DNA of 64,000 nt from Methanobacterium sp. (GTDB lineage: Archaea > Methanobacteriota > Methanobacteria > Methanobacteriales > Methanobacteriaceae): NCBI GenBank assembly GCA_030017655.1, contig JASEIM010000010.1, positions 1 to 64,000 on the forward strand, written 5' to 3'. Made by a program: the position numbers and the translations under genes. Under the pieces are notes generated by a model that saw only the letters and a program-made list of their open reading frames with translations, searched no databases and was not told the origin of the DNA. This document shows, in pieces, positions 27,785 to 36,516 of this stretch (the stretch's first letter is position 1; every line of letters begins with the position of its first letter).

Positions 27785-28861
27785 TTGGCTTTAATTGCTC
27801 ATGATCATCTTCAATTAATATTAGAGGTATCTGCAATAATCTATGTGGGAATTATGTTCCTGCTGAATATTGTACCAATATCATTGAGTCTTGTGCTTTT
27901 CATAGCTCTCATTGCGGGATTAGGATTTTGTTTAATGTTTGGTATGGATGCGTTGTTTCTATTTTTACCGGTATCGCATTATGAATTTACCCATCCATAT
28001 GGACCTATTGCTATACTGGCGGTAGTAACGGCTTTAAGTGCTCTGCCAATGATGAAAGAAGTTGGTATTAAAATTACTCATCTGAGATTGTTTATATACT
28101 TCATAATAGGGTTTATTACAATTTCTGGAGGTTTAATGCACAGATCATTCTTACTTCTGTGGTTTTTAGGACTTCTTATTGGATTCTTTATTATTTCAAA
28201 ATCTTTCAGGCAAAAATCAGTTTTCACTGTAAAAAAGGTATTAGCAGTGGCTTTAGTAGCTGTGTTAGGTTTTGGAGCACTCGAATTTCTTTCAAAAGCA
28301 CTGGATATGTCCATATTAAGTCCTCTTTTAAGGATTTCAAGAATTGAAGATTTTTCACTGCCAAGCTTATCTCTGGTTTTAAAGAATTCAACATTCTTCG
28401 GCCATCTTCAAGGATCATGTTACTGGGGCTCTGAATGTCTTGGTGGATCTGATGGATATATTTCCCTGCCAATGTCTCTGGTAATGATGTTCAGTTTACC
28501 ATTCCCATTATTCTACGGAATTCTTGTATCTAAAAAGGATGTGATAGATTACATGCTGCCAGGAATATTCGGGGTCTCATTTGACTTTGGATACGGATTC
28601 TTAATTCTTGTTTTAATATGGTGTATCGCTGTTCTCTTTATAGGTTTTAAAACATTGTCCATATATCGTAAGAAAAGAGAAAACGATAATCGTAAGTATC
28701 TTGGAAGGGAGGCACTTCTTATCGGATCCCTTACAGCATTTATCTCCCAGGCAATAGTAGGGTTATTTATAATGAACAGATCCATAAATGGAACCGCGCT
28801 TTTGACATTTATTTTCTTAAGTGCAATGGTAGTAGGCCATATAATGGTTATGAAAAAGTAA
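27785..28861 (+). CDS. Polytopic membrane protein, function unknown
   Basis: A 358-residue protein with about nine or ten hydrophobic segments spread over its length, and one longer non-membrane loop (about residues 180-225: SPLLRISRIEDFSLPSLSLVL...GSCYWGSECLGGSDGY) that holds two Cys residues. No transporter or enzyme signature is recognised. The start is TTG with GGAGGA 6 nt upstream. DUF1890 and DUF1894 genes follow on the same strand within 40 bp, so it may be part of the same methanogen-specific operon. Confidence 0.75.
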   Translation: MALIAHDHLQLILEVSAIIYVGIMFLLNIVPISLSLVLFIALIAGLGFCLMFGMDALFLFLPVSHYEFTHPYGPIAILAVVTALSALPMMKEVGIKITHLRLFIYFIIGFITISGGLMHRSFLLLWFLGLLIGFFIISKSFRQKSVFTVKKVLAVALVAVLGFGALEFLSKALDMSILSPLLRISRIEDFSLPSLSLVLKNSTFFGHLQGSCYWGSECLGGSDGYISLPMSLVMMFSLPFPLFYGILVSKKDVIDYMLPGIFGVSFDFGYGFLILVLIWCIAVLFIGFKTLSIYRKKRENDNRKYLGREALLIGSLTAFISQAIVGLFIMNRSINGTALLTFIFLSAMVVGHIMVMKK

Positions 28862-28898
28862 TTATTTAATAAAATCAATAAAAATGTAAGTGAGAAAA

Positions 28899-29363
28899 AT
28901 GAAAAAAGCACTTATACTTTTAGGATGTCCTGAATCGCCTTCCCAAACACCAATGGCTGTTTATGTCACATACAAACTCAAAAATATGGGTTATGAAGTT
29001 ACAACTGCCAGTACACCTTCTGCAATGAAGCTTTTAGAGGTAGGAGACCCGGAAGGACATTATATTGAAAAAAAAATTGATATAGATTCATGTATTGACC
29101 AATTGAGTGATGGAGCATATGATCTTCTTGTTGGGTTTATCCACAAAGATGCAGCAGTATCATATTTTGTAACATTTTACAGCATCCTCAATGTACCGTC
29201 AATTGCTATAATCTTCGAAAAAGACCCGGAAAAGCTTGAAGAGTTCGAAAATACTGTTTCAGAAAGTACAGATGCAAATATAGTGTCTGCAAGGGCTTAT
29301 CATAATCCTACTCCTTTAAGAGTTAGGTTTGATAAGATGTTAAAAAAGCTGGAGAATTTATAA
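28899..29363 (+). CDS. DUF1890 methanogen protein
   Basis: A 154-residue protein with the DUF1890 pattern: MKKALILLGCPESPSQTPMAVYVTYKLKNMGYEV at the start and a Rossmann-like alternation of strands and helices. It contains HKDAAVSYFVTF and ends in PTPLRVRFDKMLKKLE. The family is restricted to methanogens as far as I know and has no proven role. The ATG at 28899 is preferred to a GTG at 28890, as AAGTGAG lies upstream. It overlaps the DUF1894 start by one base (ATAATG junction), so the two products are coupled and may work as a pair. Confidence 0.82.
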   Translation: MKKALILLGCPESPSQTPMAVYVTYKLKNMGYEVTTASTPSAMKLLEVGDPEGHYIEKKIDIDSCIDQLSDGAYDLLVGFIHKDAAVSYFVTFYSILNVPSIAIIFEKDPEKLEEFENTVSESTDANIVSARAYHNPTPLRVRFDKMLKKLENL

Positions 29364-29671
29364 TGTTCTGCCTTGAAACATATTTACAGGAATCTGATGA
29401 TTATGACATATTGATATCAAGGGCTGGTTTTAAAGACTGTGCCAAAGTTATTGAAGAAAATGCTCCTGAAATAATCTATGTAAATGCTGGAGAAAAGATA
29501 TTAGGTGCTAGAATTATTGGAATACCTCCAATTCCGGTAGGTGTAAATAAAGAAAAAGGTACAATACTTTTCCCTTACACTAAACCTTGCTATGGGACTG
29601 CTGTGGTTGAAATACCTGTTGAACAGGAAGAAATAGATAAAGTAAAGGAATTGAATATTAAGGGATGTTAA
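29363..29671 (+). CDS. DUF1894 methanogen protein
   Basis: A 102-residue protein of the DUF1894 family: MFCLETYLQESDDYDILISRAGFKDC, then IYVNAGEKILGARIIGIPPIPVG and a C-terminal PYTKPCYGTAVVEIP. Four Cys residues are present, including the penultimate-type end KGC. No catalytic motif is evident. It is translated directly after DUF1890, and such gene pairs occur together in methanogens, so a complex is likely. Function unknown. Confidence 0.82.
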   Translation: MFCLETYLQESDDYDILISRAGFKDCAKVIEENAPEIIYVNAGEKILGARIIGIPPIPVGVNKEKGTILFPYTKPCYGTAVVEIPVEQEEIDKVKELNIKGC

Positions 29672-29730
29672 TTTAATAAAATAAGGTTGTTTTCATTATT
29701 CAATTTTTTTATATGAATTTATTAAAGTTT

Positions 29731-30045
29731 TTAATCATCTTCTCTTTTATCCAGCAAAAATGAAGCAAAAGTAAACCCTGATCCAAGACGAACCTGACCT
29801 GCCACAGCTGCAGCTTCCAGGAGTTCATCCATATTTGCTCCAGCTTCTAATGCATTTTTCTTATGTGCTTTCACGCAGTGTTCACATTTAACTGCTACTG
29901 CACATGCTAGTGCTATTATCGATTTTTCTTTAGAAGACAATGCTCCGTCTTTCATTATTTCTGTGGCTAAATTTTTAAATGCATCGTCTAATTCTCCACT
30001 AATTGCTTCTGTAAATCTGTAAGGTCTTGGTTTTTGTTCTTCCAT
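29731..30045 (-). CDS. Carboxymuconolactone decarboxylase/AhpD-family protein
   Basis: A 104-residue all-alpha protein with the CMD core LSSKEKSIIALACAVAVKCEHCVKAHKKNALEAGA. The CxxC (CEHC) and the following His match the AhpD-type redox site used in alkylhydroperoxidase-like chemistry. Members in anaerobes are thought to handle peroxide or thiol stress. The length is typical of the short archaeal class. An AAGGAGAT site precedes the ATG. It is divergent from the PPOX-type gene across hairpin array 3. Confidence 0.88.
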   Translation of the reverse strand: MEEQKPRPYRFTEAISGELDDAFKNLATEIMKDGALSSKEKSIIALACAVAVKCEHCVKAHKKNALEAGANMDELLEAAAVAGQVRLGSGFTFASFLLDKREDD

Positions 30046-30139
30046 TTCTGTTTATCTCCTTACTTTTGAATTTTTGCGACAATTTAAAATTTATCAAGAA
30101 TAATATAATATTAAGATAATAAATATTGAATGGAGTTGG

Positions 30140-30376
30140 GGAAAATCGCTGATTTTCCGAACCTTTCGAAATCAAAGATTTCGAATGTTTGCAAATCGGA
30201 GATTTGCAACCGGAAAAATCAGAGATTTTTTACATGCTCACAAAACTGGAAGTTTTGTGGCCGCGAAAATGAAATTTTCGCATGCCGGTGGAAACTATGT
30301 TTCCTCGGCCTCGAATGCATTGCATTCGGTGGCCCGAACACTGTGTTTGACGGCACAAAATAGAAAATTTTTGGAG
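30140..30376. repeat. Hairpin array 3, upstream of the PPOX-like gene
   Basis: At least eight short perfect hairpins in 240 bp: 30140-30158 (8 bp, loop GCT), 30165-30185 (9 bp, loop AAA), 30189-30209 (9 bp, loop GGA), 30214-30230 (7 bp, loop AGA), 30239-30259 (9 bp, loop GGA), 30263-30281 (8 bp, loop GAA), 30290-30304 (6 bp, loop TAT) and 30312-30328 (7 bp, loop ATT). ACCGG (30209-30213) and CCGGT (30285-30289) can enclose three of them, and GGCC/GGCC encloses the last. CGAACCTTT near the left end and CCCGAACAC plus CGGCACAAAAT near the right end are shared with array 4. Confidence 0.8.
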
Positions 30377-30384
30377 GATTGATT

Positions 30385-30813
30385 ATGGATTTTAAAGACT
30401 GCATAAAATTTGCTAATGAAACACCTGTTTGCTACCTGGCAACAGCAGAAGGAGATCAACCAAGGGTAAGGGCACTTGGATTCTGGTTTGCTGATGAAAA
30501 TGGATTTTATTTCCAAATAGGAGCTATGAAAGACATGTATGGGCAACTTCAAGCAAATCCAAAAGTTGAAGCATGTTTCTGGCAGCCGGATGAAACAACA
30601 GGGACAATGATGAGGGTTGCAGGAGAAATAGAATTTGTAGATGACCCTGAACTTAAAAAGAAGGTTTTGGAAGACCGACCGTTCCTTAAAGAGTTTGGTA
30701 TGACATTTGATAGTCCTGGACTTATAATTTTCCGTATAGCTAAAGGTGAAGCTTATTTCTGGACTATGGCAACCAATTTTGAGCCTAAAAAATTCATTAA
30801 ATTCGGTGATTAA
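30385..30813 (+). CDS. Pyridoxamine 5'-phosphate oxidase-family protein
   Basis: A 142-residue split-barrel flavin-binding protein. It has ETPVCYLATAEGDQPRVRALGFW at the start and KDMYGQLQANPKVEACFWQPD in the middle, as in the small PPOX-like class. Members bind FMN or F420 and reduce assorted substrates; true pyridoxal synthesis is unlikely at this length. The ATG at 30385 has GGAGG 7 nt upstream, and that site directly continues the right end of hairpin array 3, so the array lies in the 5' region of this gene. No operon partner. Confidence 0.85.
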   Translation: MDFKDCIKFANETPVCYLATAEGDQPRVRALGFWFADENGFYFQIGAMKDMYGQLQANPKVEACFWQPDETTGTMMRVAGEIEFVDDPELKKKVLEDRPFLKEFGMTFDSPGLIIFRIAKGEAYFWTMATNFEPKKFIKFGD

Positions 30814-30883
30814 ATATTTAAAACCAATATTTTCATTTTCTTCTTTCTACATAACATGAATTAATACCAATTGGGGTGATGTT

Positions 30884-31525
30884 ATGTCAGAAAGAAATAT
30901 TAAATTTTGGGCAAATGTTTCAACCAGGTATGATACAGCAATAGATATTATCTTAGGGGAAAATTTAAGGCCAAAAATACTGGGAAAATTAAATAAAGAA
31001 GAAAATATGGGAAAATTAATTGAATTTGGTTGTGGTTCAGGATATTTCACAAGAACATTGGCTGATAAATCAGAGAGTCTTATTTCAACTGATATTTCAG
31101 AAGAAATGCTGAAAATTGCAAAGGAAAGATTAAAAGGAATTGAATTTCAAACCATGGACTGTGAAAATTGTAAATTCAATGATGGAACATTTGATACGGC
31201 ATTTATGGGATTAGTTCTTCTTTTTACTGACAATCCTCAAAAAGCCCTTAAAGAGAGTCATAGAATTCTAAAGCCTGAAGGTTCACTTATTAAAGCAGAT
31301 CCGGATATTTCATATCTTTCCAGTTTTGGAAAGCTGAAATTTTTGTTTAGAACACTTGCAAATTACCGTAGAATACCACCTACAAGCCATTTCTTCACTT
31401 AACAAGAACTGTTAGATATGCTTGATAAAACAGAATTTGAAGTGGCCAATAAGGAAATTATTCGTGATGAATCTAATCCTTACAGTCTTTCAGCTAATTA
31501 TATCAGATCTGTAAGCAAGAAATAA
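30884..31525 (+). pseudogene. Class I SAM methyltransferase gene interrupted by an in-frame TAA
   Basis: The first 172 codons encode a Rossmann methyltransferase: motif I LIEFGCGSGYFTRTLA (about residues 45-60), STDISEEMLKIA and a DTAFMGLVLLF motif IV. A TAA at 31400-31402 stops the frame after SHFFT, yet the same frame goes on without a gap for 40 codons (QELLDMLDKTEFEVANKE...YIRSVSKK) to a second TAA at 31523-31525. The whole, about 213 codons, is the normal length for this family, so the first stop is probably a point mutation (for example GAA or CAA to TAA). A truncated active product is possible but would lack the last strands of the fold. GGGGTGATG precedes the ATG. Confidence 0.75.
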
Positions 31526-31657
31526 AGAAATAAATTATAGGAACGTTAGCAATAGCAAATTATCAAGTCTTAAAAACTTATTTATTCTGTTTGCTGGATA
31601 TATAATGAATTGATATTTGTTACTATAGAGCATTTATAATTGAAATAGTGAGATAAA

Positions 31658-32500
31658 ATGAAAATAACAGTACTGCTTGAAAATAGCAAATTCAAAGGCT
31701 CTAATTTAAACATAGAACATGGGCTTTCAATGTTTATAGAAAAAAATGGATTTAATGTCCTTTTTGATTTAGGAGGTTCCAAAGAATGTGGAATTAAAAA
31801 TGCAGCTATACTTGGCATCGATCTTTCTATGGTAAATATTGTGGCCATATCTCATGGTCATAGTGACCATACGGGAGGATTAATGAAATTTCTAGAAATT
31901 AACAATAAGTCACAGGTTTATATTAAAAAAGAGGCTTTATATCCACATTATTCTAAACGCCCTGAGGGTATGAAATATATTGGTATGAATGGTGAAATAG
32001 TAGAAAAATATCAGGATAGGTTTATTTTTGTTAATGAAACCACTGAAATTGCCCAGAATATATTTTTAGTGCCTCAAATTAATAAAAATTATTCAATACC
32101 TTCATGTAATCAGGTTTTATTTGCTGAAGAGGATAAAAAGCTAGTTAATGACACATTTGAACATGAATTGTTCATGGTAATTGAAAATAATGATAATTTA
32201 ATAATTTTTTCAGGTTGTGGACACAGTGGAATCAAGAATATTGTAGATACTGCCAAGAATTTGTTTCCAGGTAAGAAAATAGAATCAGTGATTGGTGGAT
32301 TCCATCTTCAAGCAGGTAGTTTGGATTATGCATTGGCAGATGAAGAAGAAATTGAAGATATTGCGAACTGGCTAAAATCCGAAGTTTCTGGACAAATCTA
32401 TACTGGACATTGCACAGGAGAACGTGGGATGAATTTAATGAAGCCAATTTTGAAAGATCGGCTTGAAAGGATTTATACTGGAATGAAAATTATCTTTTAA
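31658..32500 (+). CDS. Metallo-beta-lactamase-fold hydrolase (DHPS-like subgroup)
   Basis: A 280-residue MBL-fold protein with the metal motif SHGHSDHTGGL (about residues 67-77), a later GCGHSGIKNIVDTAK, GGFHL and C-terminal TGHCTGERGM. This arrangement is that of the subgroup related to the archaeal MJ0301-type protein, linked to the 7,8-dihydropterin-6-methyl-aminobenzene phosphate step of methanopterin synthesis. Actual activity is unproven. GTGAGATAAA precedes the ATG. It sits alone downstream of the broken methyltransferase gene. Confidence 0.85.
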   Translation: MKITVLLENSKFKGSNLNIEHGLSMFIEKNGFNVLFDLGGSKECGIKNAAILGIDLSMVNIVAISHGHSDHTGGLMKFLEINNKSQVYIKKEALYPHYSKRPEGMKYIGMNGEIVEKYQDRFIFVNETTEIAQNIFLVPQINKNYSIPSCNQVLFAEEDKKLVNDTFEHELFMVIENNDNLIIFSGCGHSGIKNIVDTAKNLFPGKKIESVIGGFHLQAGSLDYALADEEEIEDIANWLKSEVSGQIYTGHCTGERGMNLMKPILKDRLERIYTGMKIIF

Positions 32501-32616
32501 ATTATTTTTTAATTATCTTACATTATTAAAAATTCATTTATAGTATTGGCAACATTATAGAGGATAGAGAACAAATTTTAATTTAAATCCATAATTAAAT
32601 AATTTAGAGGAAAAAT

Positions 32617-33573
32617 ATGATAACTACCGTCGTGGGAAGCTACCCTCCAATACCAAGAGGACCATCATCAATATCAGAAAAACTATCAAGATTATTTGGG
32701 ACATATGATGAATTGAAACCAGCAATAGAGCTTGCAGTGCGAGATCAAATAGAAGCTGGTGTTGATATTATATCTGATGGTCAGGTAAGGGAGAAAATGG
32801 TTGAAATATTCGCAAAAGCCATACCCGGCATGACTGTAGATGATAATACTCCTAAAATCATTGGTAAAATAACCTATTCTCAAGGGTCTATAGGTGCTGA
32901 TGACCTTAAATTTGCAATTAAAACTGCAAAAAGAATTTCTAAACAATATGGGGAGAATCATGGTAAAGGCCTAGAAGAAGGAGTTAAAGGAGTTAAAGGA
33001 ATAATAACAGGCCCTTCAACACTTGTTTTCTCATCCAGGATGGAAGGATTTTATAAAAACAAGGAAGATGCGATAATTGACCTTGCTTATGTTTTAAAAC
33101 GAGAAGCTGAATATTTAGAAGCTGTAGGAGCTGTTTATATTCAAATAGATGAACCATTTCTTTCTACAGGAATGGTAGATATTAAAGTTGCAAAAAAAGC
33201 TATTGAAATCATTACAAAGGATTTATCGATTCCTAAAGCTTTACATGTTTGCGGAGATTTGACCGAGGTCTTCAACGAGCTTTTAAGATTTGATGTTGAT
33301 ATTATTGATTGTGAATTTACAAGTATTCCTAAAAATATGCAGATTCTTGAAAATGTGGATTTAAAAGGTAAAAAAATAGGTTTTGGATGTTTAAATAATA
33401 AAACTGATAAAGTTGAAAGTAAAGAGGAAGTAGAAAGTTTAATAAAAAAAGCAATAGATTTAGTTGGGAGAGATAATTTGATCATTGACCCTGACTGTGG
33501 AATGAGATTAAGATCAAGAGATGCAGCATTTGCAAAGCTCAAAGTGATGGTTGATGTTGCAAAAAATCTATAA
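32617..33573 (+). CDS. metE: Methionine synthase, MetE C-terminal-type (archaeal, corrinoid-dependent)
   Basis: A 318-residue TIM-barrel protein that covers only the catalytic half of MetE, as in Methanothermobacter, where the enzyme takes the methyl group from a methylcobalamin donor and not from folate. The N-terminal TTVVGSYPP, the zinc ligands in LHVCGDL (His, Cys) and the last Cys in IDPDCGMRLR are present. It makes methionine from homocysteine, so it fits with cobQ and the DUF39 homocysteine-forming protein in this window. Its last codons are part of a stem-loop and of an 18-nt direct repeat downstream. Confidence 0.9.
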   Translation: MITTVVGSYPPIPRGPSSISEKLSRLFGTYDELKPAIELAVRDQIEAGVDIISDGQVREKMVEIFAKAIPGMTVDDNTPKIIGKITYSQGSIGADDLKFAIKTAKRISKQYGENHGKGLEEGVKGVKGIITGPSTLVFSSRMEGFYKNKEDAIIDLAYVLKREAEYLEAVGAVYIQIDEPFLSTGMVDIKVAKKAIEIITKDLSIPKALHVCGDLTEVFNELLRFDVDIIDCEFTSIPKNMQILENVDLKGKKIGFGCLNNKTDKVESKEEVESLIKKAIDLVGRDNLIIDPDCGMRLRSRDAAFAKLKVMVDVAKNL

Positions 33574-33631
33574 AAAACAGGGATTTTTTGCACAACAAAA
33601 TTAAAAATTTTGAATGTTGCAAAAAATCTAT
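33554..33631. repeat. Hairpin array 5, at the metE stop codon
   Basis: TGCAAAAAATC (33558-33568) and GATTTTTTGCA (33582-33592) form a perfect 11-bp stem whose 13-nt loop holds the metE TAA stop. CAAAATT-AAA-AATTTTG follows at 33596-33612. The 18-nt string ATGTTGCAAAAAATCTAT occurs at 33554-33571, as the end of the coding sequence, and again at 33614-33631. It belongs to the same structural class as arrays 1-4. Confidence 0.65.
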
Positions 33632-33709
33632 GAATGTAATTAAATTTAATATATAACAATTTAAAATATTAAAATTTACAAAATAAAAATTAAAGAGGCG
33701 GCTACCAAA

Positions 33710-34387
33710 ATGGCATTTCAAATTGAAGTCGAAGAAATAGCAGACGGCTGGGAAACACTTGTAAGAAAAATCATGGCTGAAGGCAAGGAAATAAATGACG
33801 AAAGAGGCTCATTAACCAAAGAAATTCTAAATACGCTTGTTACAGTTACAAATCCACTTGGAAATCAAATGTCTGAAGGTTTTTACCTAAACAAAATTGC
33901 CAAAGTACAGAAGATTAGAGTGCCTGAAGGTTATTTCTGGAGCGGAGATAAGCTTGAAGTGTACTCTGAACAGTTTTTAAGCAAAGATAAGCAGGGATTT
34001 ATCTATACTTATGGTAACAGGCTCAGAAAGCATTTTGAGGATATCGATCAGATTAATGTGGCTATTGATAGACTGAAAAACTGTGAAGAATCAAGGAGAG
34101 CTATATCTGTAACATGGGATCCAACTGTTGACACCAAAACCAAAGAAGTACCCTGTATGATCCTTGTTGACTTTAAAATAAGGGATGATAAGCTCCACAC
34201 AACAGCTTTATGGCGTTCTCATGATATATATGGTGCATGGTTCCCTAATGCTGTGGGATTAACTCATCTGGCTAAATATGCTGCAGATAAGCTTAATGTA
34301 GAAGTAGGAACAGTTACAATTCATTCAATTAGTGCACATATTTACGAAGTTAATTTTGATGATGCTAAACAGATTTTAGGGTTATAA
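33710..34387 (+). CDS. thyA: Thymidylate synthase, archaeal ThyA type
   Basis: A 225-residue enzyme that makes dTMP from dUMP, in methanogens with a methylene-tetrahydromethanopterin-type carbon source. The catalytic Cys lies in EVPCMILVDFKIRDDKLHTTALWRSHDIYGAWFPNAVGL (Cys at about residue 146), with the dUMP-binding RSHDIYGAWFPN block. The protein is shorter than bacterial ThyA, as usual for the archaeal class. GAGGCGG lies upstream of the ATG. It sits between metE and mch, so one-carbon genes cluster here. Confidence 0.93.
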   Translation: MAFQIEVEEIADGWETLVRKIMAEGKEINDERGSLTKEILNTLVTVTNPLGNQMSEGFYLNKIAKVQKIRVPEGYFWSGDKLEVYSEQFLSKDKQGFIYTYGNRLRKHFEDIDQINVAIDRLKNCEESRRAISVTWDPTVDTKTKEVPCMILVDFKIRDDKLHTTALWRSHDIYGAWFPNAVGLTHLAKYAADKLNVEVGTVTIHSISAHIYEVNFDDAKQILGL

Positions 34388-34526
34388 ATAAATTCTTAAT
34401 TAAAATTTGATCTTAACTAAATTTCAAAAAATCAAATAGTAAATTAATTAAGGAATAATCGCTTAAACTCCATTTACAGAACAAATTTTGTATTCATTTA
34501 GTAATATCACATATTGAGGTGAAATA

Positions 34527-35489
34527 ATGGTAAGTGTCAATCTTGAAGCAAAAAAGACAGTAGACTATATGATAGAAAACTCAGCAGATTTAAATTTGAT
34601 GGTAGAAAAGCTTGAAAACGGTTCCACAGTAATTGATGCCGGTGTAAACGTTTCCGGAAGCCTTAAAGCAGGGGAACTTTACACAAAGGTATGTCTCGGT
34701 GGACTTGCAGAAGTAGGAATCTCAATTCCAGGTGATCTCTCAGATAAATTTGCGTTACCTTCTGTAAAGATTAAAACCAATTCTCCAGCAATATCAACTC
34801 TTGGAGCTCAAAAAGCAGGATGGTCTGTAAGCGTCGGCGATTTCTTCGCACTTGGTTCTGGACCCGCAAGAGCATTAGCCCTTAAACCTGCTGAAACCTA
34901 TGAAGAAATCGGATACAAAGACGAAGCAGATATCGCAATCTTGACTCTTGAAGCTGACAAATTACCTGGCCCAGAAGTCACTGATGAAATAGCTAAAGCA
35001 TGTGATGTTCTACCGGAAAACGTGACAGTTCTCGTTGCTCCAACATCATCTATTGTTGGTTCAATTCAAATTGCAGGAAGGGTTGTAGAAAACGGTACCT
35101 ACAAAATGCTTGAAGCACTCCACTTCGATGTTACAAAGGTCAAATTTGCTGCAGGAATTGCCCCAATAGCACCTGTTGACCCTGACGGACTTAAAGCAAT
35201 GGGTAAAACAAATGACGCTGTTTTATTCGGTGGTAGAACTTATTATTATATTGAATCAGCAGAAGGTGATGACTTAAAAGAATTAGCAGAAAAATTACCT
35301 TCATCAGCATCTGCAGGATACGGAAAACCATTCTATGATGTATTTAAAGAAGCTGAATATGACTTCTACAAAATTGATAAAGGAATGTTTGCACCTGCTG
35401 AAGTCGTTATTAACGATTTAAGAACTGGTGAAATGTTTAGAGCAGGATATGTAAACCCTGAACTTCTCATGAAGTCATTTGGTTTATAA
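34527..35489 (+). CDS. mch: Methenyltetrahydromethanopterin cyclohydrolase
   Basis: Converts formyl- to methenyl-tetrahydromethanopterin in the CO2-reduction path to methane; a cytoplasmic homotrimer. The 320-residue length and the motifs are characteristic: MVSVNLEAKKTVDYMIENSADLNL at the start, GAGPARALALKP-like GSGPARALALKPAET in the middle, VLVAPTSSIVGSIQIAGRVVE, and CPEC-free NPELLMKSFGL at the end. GAGGTGAAATA precedes the ATG. The codons look adapted for high expression (many GCA, GGA and AAA codons, with few rare ones). T-rich stretches follow the stop. Confidence 0.95.
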   Translation: MVSVNLEAKKTVDYMIENSADLNLMVEKLENGSTVIDAGVNVSGSLKAGELYTKVCLGGLAEVGISIPGDLSDKFALPSVKIKTNSPAISTLGAQKAGWSVSVGDFFALGSGPARALALKPAETYEEIGYKDEADIAILTLEADKLPGPEVTDEIAKACDVLPENVTVLVAPTSSIVGSIQIAGRVVENGTYKMLEALHFDVTKVKFAAGIAPIAPVDPDGLKAMGKTNDAVLFGGRTYYYIESAEGDDLKELAEKLPSSASAGYGKPFYDVFKEAEYDFYKIDKGMFAPAEVVINDLRTGEMFRAGYVNPELLMKSFGL

Positions 35490-35547
35490 TTCCGTTAAAA
35501 TTAATTTTTTAACTACTATTTTTTTATTTCCTTTAAAAAAGAAATTT

Positions 35548-35572
35548 GATGAAATTTACACTAAATTTCATC
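35548..35572. terminator. Bidirectional hairpin between mch and the head-GIN lipoprotein gene
   Basis: GATGAAATTT-ACACT-AAATTTCATC is a perfect 10-bp stem with a 5-nt loop. It lies 58 nt after the mch stop, and its right arm contains the stop codon of the convergent minus-strand gene (35568-35570). It could end transcripts from both sides. Confidence 0.55.
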
Positions 35573-36284
35573 CCTGTATTTGCTCAATATTTCCAGCACC
35601 GTTTACCTGCTGAACTACTCTTGGATTACCGATGTATTTTATTTCTCCACCACCATTTATCATTGCATTCAGTAGATCTGATACTCTTACGGTTCCCCTT
35701 CCAGCTCCGTTGATTGATAAGGTTGTTATTTTACTGTTTAAGTTGGCGGCATTGTATTCTCCTGCTCCAGAGATATCTATATTCTGTTCGTTGACATTAC
35801 CTGAAATGGTCATTCTTCCCGCACCGGATATCACTATTTTAAGTGTCTGAGTATTTAAATTGGCTAAATTACCTTCACCAGCCCCATTCATGCTAATGGC
35901 TAAATTATTAGCCCTTAAACTGTTGGAATTAATTTTTCCACTTCCTGATGTATTGATGGAGTTTATATCTCGCACTGTTAAATAGATTTTAACGGGTTGT
36001 CTGGGTAAAGGCAGGGCATTATCAAAGTTTATGGTTAATTTATTGTTGTTAACGCTGGTCTTAATGTAAGGCATAAGGTTGTCGTCAGCCTGAACTGTTA
36101 GAGATTCCCTGTTTCCCTGAGTTATAATAAGTTCACCAGCACCATTAAGTTCAATTTGGTTAAAAGAGCCTACATTACGTGATTCATTTACTATTTTTCC
36201 AGATCCGGTAATGTTTTGACCTATACATCCAGATACTGCTATGATTGCAATAATAATCAAAGCTAAAGGAATAAATTTTTTCAA
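35568..36284 (-). CDS. Lipoprotein with head-GIN (DUF2807) beta domain
   Basis: A 238-residue secreted protein. The signal peptide ends in a lipobox-like AVSGC (Cys19), which would allow a lipid anchor. After it comes a beta-helix-like domain with repeats such as NGAGELIITQG, SGSGKINSNS, NGAGEGNLAN, SGAGRMTISG and NGAGRGTVRV: a G-x-G step about every 18-20 residues, as in DUF2807 proteins. No enzyme motif is seen, so a surface binding role is likely. An AGGAGG site lies upstream of the ATG. Convergent with mch. Confidence 0.88.
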   Translation of the reverse strand: MKKFIPLALIIIAIIAVSGCIGQNITGSGKIVNESRNVGSFNQIELNGAGELIITQGNRESLTVQADDNLMPYIKTSVNNNKLTINFDNALPLPRQPVKIYLTVRDINSINTSGSGKINSNSLRANNLAISMNGAGEGNLANLNTQTLKIVISGAGRMTISGNVNEQNIDISGAGEYNAANLNSKITTLSINGAGRGTVRVSDLLNAMINGGGEIKYIGNPRVVQQVNGAGNIEQIQG

Positions 36285-36516
36285 ATGGCCTTCCTCCTAA
36301 TTGTAAATTAATAATAATTTGTTGTAAGATTGACTTAAAATTTTCTAAATATTCCATTAAAAAGAGTATATTAGGCTATTGATCTTTAGAATATATTTAT
36401 TCAGAAAGCCATTTTAGTATTTTTAGCTTAAATAGAACTCATACAGTTTTAAATGTAATTCTTTTTGTTTATGGTTATAAATATCTTAAAATACATAAAA
36501 AGAAATGGTGATGAAA

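Noticed and set aside
30884..31525. Recoding of the internal stop as pyrrolysine or selenocysteine
   Set aside because: The internal stop is TAA; pyrrolysine uses TAG and selenocysteine uses TGA, and neither a known RNA element nor the needed genes are seen here.
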